From: JAGXTF01 sp044224315
Lineage (GTDB): Bacteria; Bacteroidota; Bacteroidia; NS11-12g; UBA955
NCBI GenBank assembly: GCA_044224315.1
Contig: JBGAKR010000001.1
Span: 930,001 to 994,000 of the forward strand
Length of the DNA: 64,000 bases
Reading direction: 5' to 3'
Part shown: positions 25,961 to 34,842 of the stretch, piece after piece
Layout: the number at the start of each line of letters is the position of its first letter
Numbering within the stretch: position 1 is the first letter of the stretch
Position numbers and translations under genes: made by a program
Notes under the pieces: generated by a model
Database searches by the model: none
Told to the model about the DNA's origin: nothing
What the model saw: the letters and a program-made list of their open reading frames with translations, nothing else

Positions 25961-26015
25961 ACCTGCACAGAACCGCGTTTTAGTTGAAGAATTCGGGCGT
26001 TAAACCGAAATTTAC

Positions 26016-26023
26016 TATATTTG
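26016..26023 (+). promoter_or_regulatory. -7 promoter box upstream of the first DUF6089 gene
   Basis: TATATTTG matches TAnnTTTG exactly, 16 bases before the ATG at 26040. No TTG at the ideal -33 distance was found. Confidence 0.5.
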
Positions 26024-26039
26024 CACGTTAGCACCTTGT

Positions 26040-26969
26040 ATGAAATCCCTTAAGGTAATATTGGCAATCGCAGCGCTGTGTGCACTGACACCGGCCCAGG
26101 CTCAAAAAAGGCCCTTCCGAGGAAAACCCATTGAATTTGGAATCACCCTGGGTGGTTCTAACTACATGGGCGATCTTTCCAAGTTGGTGGCACTGAAAGA
26201 AACCCATCCTATGGGGGGGCTCATTTGTCGTTTTAATTATAATGACTTTATCACCCTGCGTGGTACAGCGGTTTTTGGAAGAATCAGTGCCAAAGATGCC
26301 AATTATTCCAGCGATGCATACCGTGCACGTCGCAACCTGAGTTTCAGATCCGATTTGGTTGAATTCAGCGGAACCATTGAGTATAACATTCTGGGATTCG
26401 GTGAAACCCAAAGGTCTAACCCAGCATCACCATACTTGTTTGCCGGTTTGGGCGTATTTAAATACAACCCCCTGGCCAAATTTGTATACCACCCCGAAGC
26501 CGATCTGGCCAATGATCCTTCAGGTGCCACACCCATTCACGATCCTGTATTAAAACAGTTCGACGGGCAGTGGATAGAACTACAACCACTGGGCACCGAA
26601 GGCCAGGAAACAACAAAATTCAACGAACGCAAGCGCTATGCGCTTACCCAGCTTTGCATTCCCCTGGGTGTAGGTTACAAAAAACAGTTTAACGACGTTT
26701 GGGCCTGGGGTGTGGAGTTTGGCGTGCGCAAAACCTTTACCGATTACCTCGATGATGTAAGTATGGACTACGTTGACGAACAAATCGTAGGCGGCAATAA
26801 CGGCTTTTTGGCAGCAGCCCTCAAAGACCGTTCAGCCGAGGTAAATCAAAAGAAATTTGACAATGGTGATCCGCGCGGCAATAAAGCTACCAAGGACTGG
26901 TACATGTTCTTAAACTTTACCATCACGCGCAAAATCATCGGAGGCAAACAAGTATGTTTCCAATTTTAA
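26040..26969 (+). CDS. DUF6089-family outer membrane protein
   Basis: The 309-residue protein has a signal peptide (MKSLKVILAIAALCALTPAQAQ) and the DUF6089 opening, FGITLGGSNYMGDLSK. Alternating hydrophobic strands follow (SPYLFAGLGVFKYNP; GVGYKKQF; WGVEFGVRKTFTDYLDDVS), consistent with a small beta-barrel of the OmpW/porin-like kind. It ends in Phe (VCFQF), a typical outer-membrane barrel signal. In Bacteroidota this gene family sits just before uppS and bamA, as here. The role is unknown. The stop TAA is 6 bases before the apparent ACG start of a paralogue in the same frame, so the two came from a duplication. Confidence 0.85.
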   Translation: MKSLKVILAIAALCALTPAQAQKRPFRGKPIEFGITLGGSNYMGDLSKLVALKETHPMGGLICRFNYNDFITLRGTAVFGRISAKDANYSSDAYRARRNLSFRSDLVEFSGTIEYNILGFGETQRSNPASPYLFAGLGVFKYNPLAKFVYHPEADLANDPSGATPIHDPVLKQFDGQWIELQPLGTEGQETTKFNERKRYALTQLCIPLGVGYKKQFNDVWAWGVEFGVRKTFTDYLDDVSMDYVDEQIVGGNNGFLAAALKDRSAEVNQKKFDNGDPRGNKATKDWYMFLNFTITRKIIGGKQVCFQF

Positions 26970-26975
26970 CCATTT

Positions 26976-27800
26976 ACGAAACGCCTAAGATTATCCATAC
27001 TTCTTGTTACTCTATTTGCAGTAATTCATTCATCCAGGGCCCAGCGTTATTTTTCGGGCCGCAATGAACTGGGCTGGGCTGCGGGTGTAAGTAATTATCA
27101 CGGTGATCTCTCACACGGAGCCAATATAAAACAATACCACCTTAGCGGGGGTATGTACCACAAACATCAGTGGAACGATTATTTTTCAAATCGCCTGCAG
27201 TTTAGCTATCTCAAAGTTTCGGGCACCGATAAAGGAAGCCGGTCTTATGCAGTGCGCAACCTCTCTTTCCAAACCCCCATCTATGAAATTGCCGAAATGG
27301 TTGAATTCAATTTTCAACGTTTTGGACTTAATTATAACAACAAACTACTTTCTCCTTATGTGTTTTTCGGTGTTGCCGCCTTTCGTTTTGAGCCCACCCG
27401 GCTAGAGAACACCGATATAAACCTTCATAATTTAAAAACCGAAGGACAAAAGAAAAGCTATAGCCTTATTCAACCCTCAGTGCCTATGGGATTTGGAATT
27501 AAGGCCTCCATGAAACCGCGTAAAAACCATGGTATATGGATACTGGGACTTGAAGGATTCTGGCGCAAAACATTTACCGATTACCTTGATGATGTAAATG
27601 CCGATTATCCAAGCTACAAAGCCATGGTAGACAACCAGGGTGTAGGATCGGCCCAATACAGCCATGCCCAAACCCAAAATGGCGGCCAACCCTATAACAC
27701 AGGTACGTCGCGCGGGGATACCCATCTTAAAGACTGGTATTTCTTTCTGGGTTTCACCATAGCCTATCGTATCCCGGGCAGCAGCTGCGCGGGAATGTAA
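26976..27800 (+). CDS. Second DUF6089-family protein, apparent ACG start
   Basis: The conserved N-terminal part, including signal peptide (KRLRLSILLVTLFAVIHSSRAQ) and DUF6089 opening (GWAAGVSNYHGDLSHG), is in frame from 26976 but begins with ACG. The first in-frame ATG is at 27153, residue 60 of this frame, and would drop the signal peptide and first two strands. With the ACG the protein is 274 residues. It shares FTDYLDD and the C-terminal DWYFFLGFTIAYR with its upstream paralogue. An ACG start, a damaged gene, or a T-to-C base-call error are the options. It lies in the usual place before uppS. Confidence 0.75.
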   Translation, partial: TKRLRLSILLVTLFAVIHSSRAQRYFSGRNELGWAAGVSNYHGDLSHGANIKQYHLSGGMYHKHQWNDYFSNRLQFSYLKVSGTDKGSRSYAVRNLSFQTPIYEIAEMVEFNFQRFGLNYNNKLLSPYVFFGVAAFRFEPTRLENTDINLHNLKTEGQKKSYSLIQPSVPMGFGIKASMKPRKNHGIWILGLEGFWRKTFTDYLDDVNADYPSYKAMVDNQGVGSAQYSHAQTQNGGQPYNTGTSRGDTHLKDWYFFLGFTIAYRIPGSSCAGM

Positions 27801-27894
27801 GCCCAACCTTATTTAACCTCAAAAACAAGAATTCATCGGAAAGTCAGGGTTTTACGCGCCCTGAACCTTAAATTCGCGCTTTGTTTCAGATAGC

Positions 27895-28653
27895 GTGCGA
27901 AAAAAAGAAACCCCCATACAAATCAATCCAGACAGAATACCCGAACATGTAGCCATTATTATGGACGGGAATGGAAGATGGGCTAAAAGCAAAGGACATA
28001 TCCGCCTTTTTGGCCACCGACATGGGGTAAAAACCGTACGTGAAATTGTTGAAGCATCTACCGAAATCGGGGTAAAATACTTAACCCTGTATGCATTCTC
28101 TACCGAAAACTGGAACCGCCCTCAATCTGAGGTAAACGGGCTGATGGAATTGTTGATTGAAACCATTCGCGAGGAAACCAATACCCTGAAAGAAAAGGGA
28201 ATACGCCTCAGAATTATCGGAAATCGGCAACAATTACCTGCAAAATGTAACAAACAGCTCGACGAAACCGTAGAAGCTACCAAAGACGGCAATCGAACCA
28301 CCCTCATTTTGGCCCTGAGCTACAGTGGACGTTGGGATATTATCGAAGCCGTAAAGAAAATAGCCAGAGAAGTGAAAAACGGTGAAATCAATCCAGAAAA
28401 CATTAGCGAGGCGCACCTCAATGCAGCCCTCAATACCGGCGAATATCCAAACCCCGATTTGCTTATCCGCACCAGTGGTGAACAGCGCATCAGCAACTTT
28501 TTACTTTGGGAAATTGCCTATTCCGAAATTCATTTTACCGATGTGCTTTGGCCCGATTTTACAAAAAACGATTTCTTTAAAGCCATTCTCGACTATCAAA
28601 GCCGCGAACGCCGTTTTGGTAAAACCAGCGAACAAATTGTAACCCATTCATGA
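27895..28653 (+). CDS. uppS: Isoprenyl transferase (undecaprenyl diphosphate synthase)
   Basis: The 252-residue protein starts at GTG (27895) and carries the cis-prenyltransferase signature. IIMDGNGRWAK has catalytic Asp24, with FSTENWNRP and the C-terminal LLIRTSGEQRISNFLLWEIAYSE block. It extends farnesyl diphosphate with isopentenyl diphosphate to the C55 carrier lipid used for peptidoglycan and O-antigen assembly, at the inner face of the inner membrane. The length is normal. Its last four bases overlap the bamA start (ATGA), the order conserved in Bacteroidota. The gene is probably essential. Confidence 0.95.
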   Translation: MRKKETPIQINPDRIPEHVAIIMDGNGRWAKSKGHIRLFGHRHGVKTVREIVEASTEIGVKYLTLYAFSTENWNRPQSEVNGLMELLIETIREETNTLKEKGIRLRIIGNRQQLPAKCNKQLDETVEATKDGNRTTLILALSYSGRWDIIEAVKKIAREVKNGEINPENISEAHLNAALNTGEYPNPDLLIRTSGEQRISNFLLWEIAYSEIHFTDVLWPDFTKNDFFKAILDYQSRERRFGKTSEQIVTHS

Positions 28654-31199
28654 AATCAGCATATAAATTATTTTTTCTTCTTGTACTTTTTTCCGTGGGT
28701 ATTGCTGCCTCTGCCAAAACCAACGGAATAGACACAGGCCGCTATTATTCACTTTTCGAATACAATTTTATTGAGCCCGTTGCTCTCAAAATTAAAGGCA
28801 TTCAAGTAGAAGAAGCCAATAATAAACCCATCCAAAAATCAGTGGTGATTATTTATTCCGGACTTTCCATTGGACAAACCATACGTATACCGGGAAATGA
28901 TTTACCTAAAGCCATTGAAAACCTCTGGCAGCTTAATTATTATTCCGATATTCAGATTTTTATTAAACCCGTTGGCGATGATCAGGTATTGCTCAATTTT
29001 GTTGTAAAAGAACAACCCAGACTTAGAAAATATAAATTTTTTAATGTTACAAACGGGCAAGCCAAATCCCTGAAAGATGAGTGCGGATTAAAAAAAGGAA
29101 TTTACATTACACCCAATTTAATTAACCGCACCAAAAGCCGCATTCTAAAATATTTCTGGGATAAAGGTTACTATTCTGCATCGGTAAATGTGGTGCGCAA
29201 ACCCGATTCACTTTCGGGGTACGAAATATTTGATATTTATATTACCAAAGGTCCTAAGGTGAAAGTGTATGATTTTGATTTTAATGGCAACCAGAATATG
29301 GCAGATGCAGATTTGCGCAAGGCCATAAAGAAAATTAAACGCCGCTACCACAAAGTAAATATTTTTGCTTCGAGCAAATTTGTAGCTGATAAATTTGAGG
29401 AGCAAAAATTAAATATTATAAGTAAATATTATTCAAAAGGATACCGCGATATGCGCATTTTGGGTGATAGTATTTCGCTGATAAAACCCAATCGCATAGT
29501 TGTACACCTGAATATATATGAGGGCCGCAAATACTATTTCCGCAATGTAGTTTGGAAAGGAAATGTAAAATATCGTACCTCTCTTTTAGATACATTATTA
29601 GGTGTTAAAAAAGGCGATGTTTTTAACCAATCAATCCTCGACGAAAAATTATTTACCAACCCCGGAGGCTACGATGTAACCAGCCTTTACATGGATGATG
29701 GTTACCTGTTTTTCCAAATGAATACGGTAGAAACAGGTATTTATAATGATAGTATTGACTTAGAAATCCGCATTAGCGAAGGACCCCAAGCCAAGGTTGG
29801 CAATGTATACTGGACGGGCAATACCAAAACCAACGATCGCGTAATTCTGCGCGAAATCAGAACCAAACCGGGCGATATTTTCAGTCGGGCCGAAATACAA
29901 CGCACCATGCGCGATTTGGCGGCTATCGGACTTTTCGATCCGGCCCAGATGAATGTGACCCCTAAACCAAATCCCGCTGATGGAACAGTGGATATTGGCT
30001 ATACATTGGCCGAAAAGCCTTCAGACCAGATAGAATTATCGGGCGGCTGGGGCGGAGCGGGTTACAACCGCACACCTACATTGTTGGGAACCGCCGGGGT
30101 GGTTTTAAATAACTTTAGCACACGCAAACTATTCAAACCCAAATTGTGGAATCCGGTGCCTACTGGCGATGGACAAAAGCTTTCACTGCGTGCGCAAAGC
30201 AACGGTTCGAGTTATCAGGGATACACATTTTCATTCACTGAACCTTGGTTTGGGGGTAAAAAACCCAATTCTTTTTCAACCAGTATTTTTCATACTGTAA
30301 ATGCATTTGACTTTTTGCCCAGAACGAATCCCGATCGCAAAGTGTTTTTTAATACTGGGATGACTGTTTCGCTGGGTAAGCGTTTAAAGTGGCCCGATGA
30401 CTTTTTCAGTATTCAAAATACGGTTAGTTTTCAGCAATATACCATGCAAAATCTTACCGGTGGTATCTATGGTTTCCCTTCCGGATTTGAAGGCAAAGCA
30501 TACAACTTTTCCTTACAAAGTATTATTGCGCGCAGCTCTATTTCGGATATGATTTATCCCATGTCGGGTAGTTCTTTTACCGCTACTTTTGCAGCTACCC
30601 CTCCTTATTCTTCTTTCTCCAAGCGCGATTACGCAAACATGCCGCCTTCGCAAAAATATAAATGGACCGAATATTATAAAATTAAATTCGATGCAGAATG
30701 GTATACCACTTTGTATAAAAAACTGGTGTTTATGACCAAGGCGCGTTTCGGTTATTTAAATTATTACAACCGCGATTTAGGTCTTACTTTCTTTGAAAGA
30801 TATCAGGTTGGAGGTAGTGGTATTTTTGGTTACAATCTGGCAGCCACCGAAATTATCAGCCAGCGCGGGTACGAAAACTACACCATTAGCCAAACCGCCA
30901 TGGGCGCCGATGCAGGAGCTCCTATCTTTAATAAGTTCACAGCCGAACTGCGCTATGCCATTACCCAGGGACAAACCGCAACAGTGTATTGCCTTGCGTT
31001 TGCCGAAGCCGGTGACGCTTGGAAAAATATGAAAAGTTATAACCCCTTTCAACTAAAAAGAAGCGCCGGTGTTGGTGTGCGTTTGTTTATGCCAATGTTC
31101 GGACTTATTGGTCTGGATTGGGCTTATGGCTTTGATTGGAAAAATACCAAAAGCTCAAAACCTGGTCAAATTCACTTCTTCATTGGACAGCAGTTTTAA
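28650..31199 (+). CDS. bamA: Outer membrane assembly factor BamA (Omp85)
   Basis: The 849-residue protein has a signal peptide ending about residue 24 (AASAKT), several POTRA repeats through about residue 480 (each with the beta-alpha-alpha-beta-beta pattern, for example IYEGRKYYFRNVVWKGN and ISEGPQAKVGNVYWTGN), and the C-terminal 16-strand bacterial surface antigen barrel. It ends in Phe (FFIGQQF). BamA folds and inserts outer membrane proteins. It overlaps uppS by 4 bases and is followed by a strong terminator, so skp/ompH does not follow directly here. Confidence 0.93.
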   Translation: MKSAYKLFFLLVLFSVGIAASAKTNGIDTGRYYSLFEYNFIEPVALKIKGIQVEEANNKPIQKSVVIIYSGLSIGQTIRIPGNDLPKAIENLWQLNYYSDIQIFIKPVGDDQVLLNFVVKEQPRLRKYKFFNVTNGQAKSLKDECGLKKGIYITPNLINRTKSRILKYFWDKGYYSASVNVVRKPDSLSGYEIFDIYITKGPKVKVYDFDFNGNQNMADADLRKAIKKIKRRYHKVNIFASSKFVADKFEEQKLNIISKYYSKGYRDMRILGDSISLIKPNRIVVHLNIYEGRKYYFRNVVWKGNVKYRTSLLDTLLGVKKGDVFNQSILDEKLFTNPGGYDVTSLYMDDGYLFFQMNTVETGIYNDSIDLEIRISEGPQAKVGNVYWTGNTKTNDRVILREIRTKPGDIFSRAEIQRTMRDLAAIGLFDPAQMNVTPKPNPADGTVDIGYTLAEKPSDQIELSGGWGGAGYNRTPTLLGTAGVVLNNFSTRKLFKPKLWNPVPTGDGQKLSLRAQSNGSSYQGYTFSFTEPWFGGKKPNSFSTSIFHTVNAFDFLPRTNPDRKVFFNTGMTVSLGKRLKWPDDFFSIQNTVSFQQYTMQNLTGGIYGFPSGFEGKAYNFSLQSIIARSSISDMIYPMSGSSFTATFAATPPYSSFSKRDYANMPPSQKYKWTEYYKIKFDAEWYTTLYKKLVFMTKARFGYLNYYNRDLGLTFFERYQVGGSGIFGYNLAATEIISQRGYENYTISQTAMGADAGAPIFNKFTAELRYAITQGQTATVYCLAFAEAGDAWKNMKSYNPFQLKRSAGVGVRLFMPMFGLIGLDWAYGFDWKNTKSSKPGQIHFFIGQQF

Positions 31200-31220
31200 A
31201 ATAATAATCCAAATAGAAAT

Positions 31221-31250
31221 AAAAAAATCTCCAAATGGAGATTTTTTTTT
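31221..31250. terminator. Bidirectional terminator after bamA
   Basis: A stem AAAATCTCC/GGAGATTTT with a 4-base loop (AAAT) is flanked by an A run on the left and ten T on the right. It sits between convergent bamA and the small membrane-protein gene. Confidence 0.85.
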
Positions 31251-31284
31251 TGCTTATAATTCTGCTTTTATTTTCTGTATACTG

Positions 31285-31596
31285 CTAGCCCATAACATAG
31301 ACCAGACCTGCAAATGCGATTGAAACCCCTATGATGGTAAGCCCGTAAAGCATAAAATAATCGTGACCGAAAATAAATGTAAAAACCATACTAAATAAGC
31401 AAATTGCCGAACCTAATAACAACAACATCATGCCGCGGCTTCGAAATTTTGCCTGCCGTTCCTTGCGCACCAGGGTAACTGCTTCGCGCGCAGGGTTTTC
31501 ACCTATCCCATCTGTTATCAGTTTATTCTCTATTTCCTCCCAATCCATGCCATTGGATAGAAATAAACGCACTTTTTCGGTTAAATCTGAGCTCAT
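31285..31596 (-). CDS. Small two-TM membrane protein, unknown function
   Basis: The 103-residue protein has a soluble N-terminal helical part (about 1-50: EKVRLFLSNGMDWEEIENKLI) and two hydrophobic segments (about 56-74 and 80-102). The N-terminal part may be a small helical binding domain. No family is recognised. It is predicted to lie in the inner membrane with both termini on one side. A 9-bp inverted repeat (31597-31631) directly upstream of the start codon may be an operator. Confidence 0.6.
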   Translation of the reverse strand: MSSDLTEKVRLFLSNGMDWEEIENKLITDGIGENPAREAVTLVRKERQAKFRSRGMMLLLLGSAICLFSMVFTFIFGHDYFMLYGLTIIGVSIAFAGLVYVMG

Positions 31597-31631
31597 ACTT
31601 GCATTCGACTTTAATACAGTTTAATGCAAGT
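31597..31631 (-). promoter_or_regulatory. 9-bp inverted repeat upstream of the small membrane protein gene
   Basis: ACTTGCATT at 31597-31605 and its exact reverse complement AATGCAAGT at 31623-31631 are separated by 17 bases. The left arm abuts the start codon at 31596. A dimeric repressor site or a 5' hairpin is possible. Confidence 0.4.
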
Positions 31632-31714
31632 AATGAAATCTTAAAAATATAACAATCGTTAGTCTGCTATTTAGAATATGTATAATTTCAATAACTCGCT
31701 TTGGAAGCCGGTTA

Positions 31715-33250
31715 TCAGAAATTAAATTCTATTCCCTGTGCCAGGGGAAGAGTGCTGCCGTAGTTAATGGTATTAGTTTGCCGGCGCATATAGGTTTTCC
31801 AGGCATCACTACCGCTCTCTCTGCCCCCACCGGTTTCTTTTTCACCGCCAAATGCGCCCCCGATTTCAGCTCCACTGGTGCCGATATTTACATTGGCAAT
31901 GCCACAATCGCTACCCTTGTTTGAGAGGAAATATTCGGCTTCCTTCAGGTTCTCGGTAAAAATGGCACTGCTGAGCCCTTGTCTTACATCGTTCTGCATG
32001 GCCACTGCCTCTTGAATATCGCTGTATTGCATGAGGTATAGTATAGGGGCAAATGTTTCTTCCTGCACAATGCCAAAATGGTTTTGGGCTTCAGCAATTA
32101 CAGGTTCTACATAGCAGCCGCTTTCGTAACCTTTGCCTTTTAATACTTTGCCACCGCAAAGCACTTTTCCGCCTTCATCCTCTAGTTTTTTGAGGGCATT
32201 TTTATAGTTTTCTACCGCCAATTCATCAATCAGCGGGCCCATGTGCATGGCCTCATCCAGCGGATTGCCTATTTTAATTTGTTTATAGGCTGCCAACAAT
32301 TTCTTTTTCAAATCGGCATAACGGCTTTTGTGTACAATCAGTCGGCGGGTGCTGGTACATCGTTGGCCGGCAGTGCCCACAGCGCCGAAAACGACTGCAC
32401 GCAAAGCCAAATCCAGATTGGCATGCTCACTGATAATAATGGCATTGTTGCCGCCCAGTTCCAATAGGGATTTACCCATACGTCCGGCCACAGTTTTGGC
32501 CACTTCTTTCCCCATGCGGGTGCTGCCGGTTGCCGAAACCAAGGCCACACGCTTATCCTCGGCCAAATTCTGGCCCATTTCTGCGCCGCCATTTATTAGG
32601 GTAAATACCCCTTCGGGCAGTTTGTTTGCAATTAATACCGATTTGATAATGTGCATTACAGCTACTGCGCTGGTTGGGGTTTTTTCACTGGGTTTCCAAA
32701 TACTTACATTGCCGCATACGGCTGCAATCATGGCATTCCAGCTCCATACCGCTACAGGAAAATTGAAGGCTGAAATAATGCCTACAACACCCAGCGGATG
32801 GTATTGCTCCATCATGCGGTGATCGGCGCGTTCGCTTTGAATGGTTAGCCCGTATAGCTGACGACTAAGACCCACTGCAAATTCGCATATATCCACCATT
32901 TCCTGCACTTCGCCATAGCCTTCCTGCAGGCTTTTGCCCATTTCGTAGCTCACCAGTGCGCCCAGATTTTTTTTGTTCTCACGCAGAGCCTCGCCTATCT
33001 GTCGCACTACTTCGCCTCTTTTGGGTGCCGGCATGCTGCTCCATACTTGAAAAGCATCCTGGGCGCGTTTCATTACAGCTTCATATTCCGTATCGCCGGC
33101 ATATACCACCGATGCCAGTTTATTTCCATCTACCGGACTAATTATATCGCGGGTTTTGGTACCTAATGCGGTTATCCAGTTGGTACCTGTACACACACTT
33201 TCCAAACGCGCCGGAATTCCCAGCTCTTTCAGCACTTTTTTGATTTCCAT
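31715..33250 (-). CDS. ALDH7-family aldehyde dehydrogenase
   Basis: The 511-residue protein is a full-length aldehyde dehydrogenase with catalytic Glu264 in LELGGNNA and Cys298 in GTAGQRCTSTRR. The NAD-binding loop STGSTRMG-like segment is ATGSTRMGKEV. Its opening (ELGIPARLESVCTGTNW) and GGESGG-like ending (GAFGGEKETGGGRESGSDAWK) match the ALDH7/antiquitin branch, which oxidises piperideine-6-carboxylate (alpha-aminoadipate semialdehyde) in lysine catabolism. That substrate is inferred from the branch; no lysine-degrading gene adjoins. It is soluble. It has its own promoter box. Confidence 0.88.
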   Translation of the reverse strand: MEIKKVLKELGIPARLESVCTGTNWITALGTKTRDIISPVDGNKLASVVYAGDTEYEAVMKRAQDAFQVWSSMPAPKRGEVVRQIGEALRENKKNLGALVSYEMGKSLQEGYGEVQEMVDICEFAVGLSRQLYGLTIQSERADHRMMEQYHPLGVVGIISAFNFPVAVWSWNAMIAAVCGNVSIWKPSEKTPTSAVAVMHIIKSVLIANKLPEGVFTLINGGAEMGQNLAEDKRVALVSATGSTRMGKEVAKTVAGRMGKSLLELGGNNAIIISEHANLDLALRAVVFGAVGTAGQRCTSTRRLIVHKSRYADLKKKLLAAYKQIKIGNPLDEAMHMGPLIDELAVENYKNALKKLEDEGGKVLCGGKVLKGKGYESGCYVEPVIAEAQNHFGIVQEETFAPILYLMQYSDIQEAVAMQNDVRQGLSSAIFTENLKEAEYFLSNKGSDCGIANVNIGTSGAEIGGAFGGEKETGGGRESGSDAWKTYMRRQTNTINYGSTLPLAQGIEFNF

Positions 33251-33259
33251 AAGCTATTG

Positions 33260-33267
33260 CAAAGTTA
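33260..33267 (-). promoter_or_regulatory. -7 promoter box of the aldehyde dehydrogenase gene
   Basis: Plus-strand CAAAGTTA reads TAACTTTG on the minus strand, an exact TAnnTTTG, 9 bases before the ATG at 33250. The transcript is predicted to be nearly leaderless. Confidence 0.5.
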
Positions 33268-33380
33268 GGCAAGATGGGGTAATTGACGCTGTGAGCAGTG
33301 TCACATTTTCAAAGACAGGTATTTGCACTTATGCGCTAATTATTTTAGGATTAGGGTTCAAATCAAATTCACTAAAAAAT

Positions 33381-34724
33381 TTATTCTGGTATTAATAACC
33401 CGTTTTTTATTACCTCCCTAACTATTTGCAGGGTTTGGTCAGCCAAAAAAAGTGGAATATTTAACAAGCCGTCTCTGTAATTTAAAGGTTTGAGTGAAAA
33501 TCGGATTCGAATATCCGGATTGAATTTTTGGCTATAAACAGCAAGGCTTTTACTTTTCGTATTTTCTCCTGATTTCACTTCCACTGGTATTATATCATTA
33601 CCAAATTGGAATAAAAAATCAATTTCGGCATCCCCTTTTGAAGTCCAATATCGGATATTTTCAACCCCGCCAGCGATTAAACTTTGTAATATATAATTCT
33701 CCGCCATAGAGCCTTTAAACTCCGTAAACAGTTCATTGCCATTGAGAATTGCAGAGGGCTCAAGCGATGCCATACAGCGCAATAATCCAGTATCAAATAA
33801 ATAAATTTTAAATGCCTCTAAATCATCATAAGCACTTAAAGGTATACGTGGTTCAACACACCGATTGACTTTGTTAATCAGTCCAGCCTGATGCAGCCAT
33901 CGGATTGCGTCTTCATACTCTCTTCCCCTGGCACCGGCTTTAATTATTTGGTATAAAAACTTTTTATTTTCTTTGGCTAATTGTGAGGGGATAGAGCTCC
34001 AAACCAATCCCAAGCGAGCCACTTCAAGGGCTTCGGGGTGTTTGGCGAAATCAAGCAGATAGGCCGTTAAAATTTGTTTTTGTAAGCGGGTTGTATTTGC
34101 AAAATCATTATCCTCTAAAAATGCAGCAGCCACTTCTGGCATTCCCCCGCATACCATATAGTTTTTAAACTGGGTGTGTAATCTTATATGAAAAATCTGG
34201 GGTACCAATGCCCCTTTATTTCGCTTATCCAAAAAGGCATGTAAACCCGGTTCGGCAATGGTAAGAAATTCGGCAAAGGAGAGGGGGTAAACATGTAAAA
34301 ATTCTATTTTGCCCACCGGGAAAGATCCGGGTTTTGCAAGCTCCACACCCAGCAAAGAACCTGCAGCTGCTACATGTAATTTCGGCACATTCTCAGCAAA
34401 ATATTTAAGCGCGGTTATAGCTGCTGGACATTCCTGTATTTCATCAAAAATTAAAAGAGTATCACCTGCCACAATTTCTTTACCCAGCAAAAGTGAAAGA
34501 TTCTGAATAATTCGCTTAGCATCCAGATTTTCTGAGAAAAACTCACCCAATTCCGGGTTCTCCTGAAAGTTAAAATACGCGGTTTGCTTAAACGACTGGT
34601 TCCCAAATTGCTTTAACAACCAAGTTTTGCCTACCTGCCTGGCTCCTAAAAGCAGTACAGGCTTGCGTTGTCGTCGTTTTTTCCACGCTTCCAGCTGCTC
34701 CCATGCTGTCCTCTTAAATGCCAT
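33381..34724 (-). CDS. DUF4143-family P-loop ATPase
   Basis: The 447-residue protein has an N-terminal AAA-14 ATPase domain with Walker A GARQVGKTWLLK (about 27-38), a Walker B-like LIFDEIQECP, and a C-terminal DUF4143 domain that ends with a nuclease-like segment (AEIDFLFQFGNDIIPVEVKSGE), the ExK-type motif of restriction-like folds. Such proteins are common, often horizontally acquired, and have no settled function; defence or transposition links are suggested for the family. The nuclease-like motif (Asp, then Glu-x-Lys) looks intact. Three spaced repeats lie over its promoter. Confidence 0.85.
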   Translation of the reverse strand: MAFKRTAWEQLEAWKKRRQRKPVLLLGARQVGKTWLLKQFGNQSFKQTAYFNFQENPELGEFFSENLDAKRIIQNLSLLLGKEIVAGDTLLIFDEIQECPAAITALKYFAENVPKLHVAAAGSLLGVELAKPGSFPVGKIEFLHVYPLSFAEFLTIAEPGLHAFLDKRNKGALVPQIFHIRLHTQFKNYMVCGGMPEVAAAFLEDNDFANTTRLQKQILTAYLLDFAKHPEALEVARLGLVWSSIPSQLAKENKKFLYQIIKAGARGREYEDAIRWLHQAGLINKVNRCVEPRIPLSAYDDLEAFKIYLFDTGLLRCMASLEPSAILNGNELFTEFKGSMAENYILQSLIAGGVENIRYWTSKGDAEIDFLFQFGNDIIPVEVKSGENTKSKSLAVYSQKFNPDIRIRFSLKPLNYRDGLLNIPLFLADQTLQIVREVIKNGLLIPE

Positions 34725-34731
34725 AGTTTGG

Positions 34732-34811
34732 CAAATTTACACATTATTCCCCCTTTTTATGTGAATATTTACACATTTTTCGTACGAATAATGTGAATAT
34801 TTACACATTTT
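34732..34811 (-). promoter_or_regulatory. Promoter with three 32-bp-spaced repeats upstream of the ATPase
   Basis: TTTACACATT occurs at 34736, 34768 and 34800, exactly 32 bases apart. Around the second and third copies the identity extends to 21 bases with a TGTG...CACA dyad. The minus-strand -7 box TAAATTTG (34732-34739) overlaps the first copy. The spacing equals about three helical turns, so the sites lie on one face of the DNA. Confidence 0.6.
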
Positions 34812-34842
34812 CCGGGGGAAGGTGGGGTCACTACGGGTGATT

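Noticed and set aside
32328..32822. 164-codon plus-strand frame antisense to the aldehyde dehydrogenase
   Set aside because: It is a shadow of conserved dehydrogenase motifs on the other strand.
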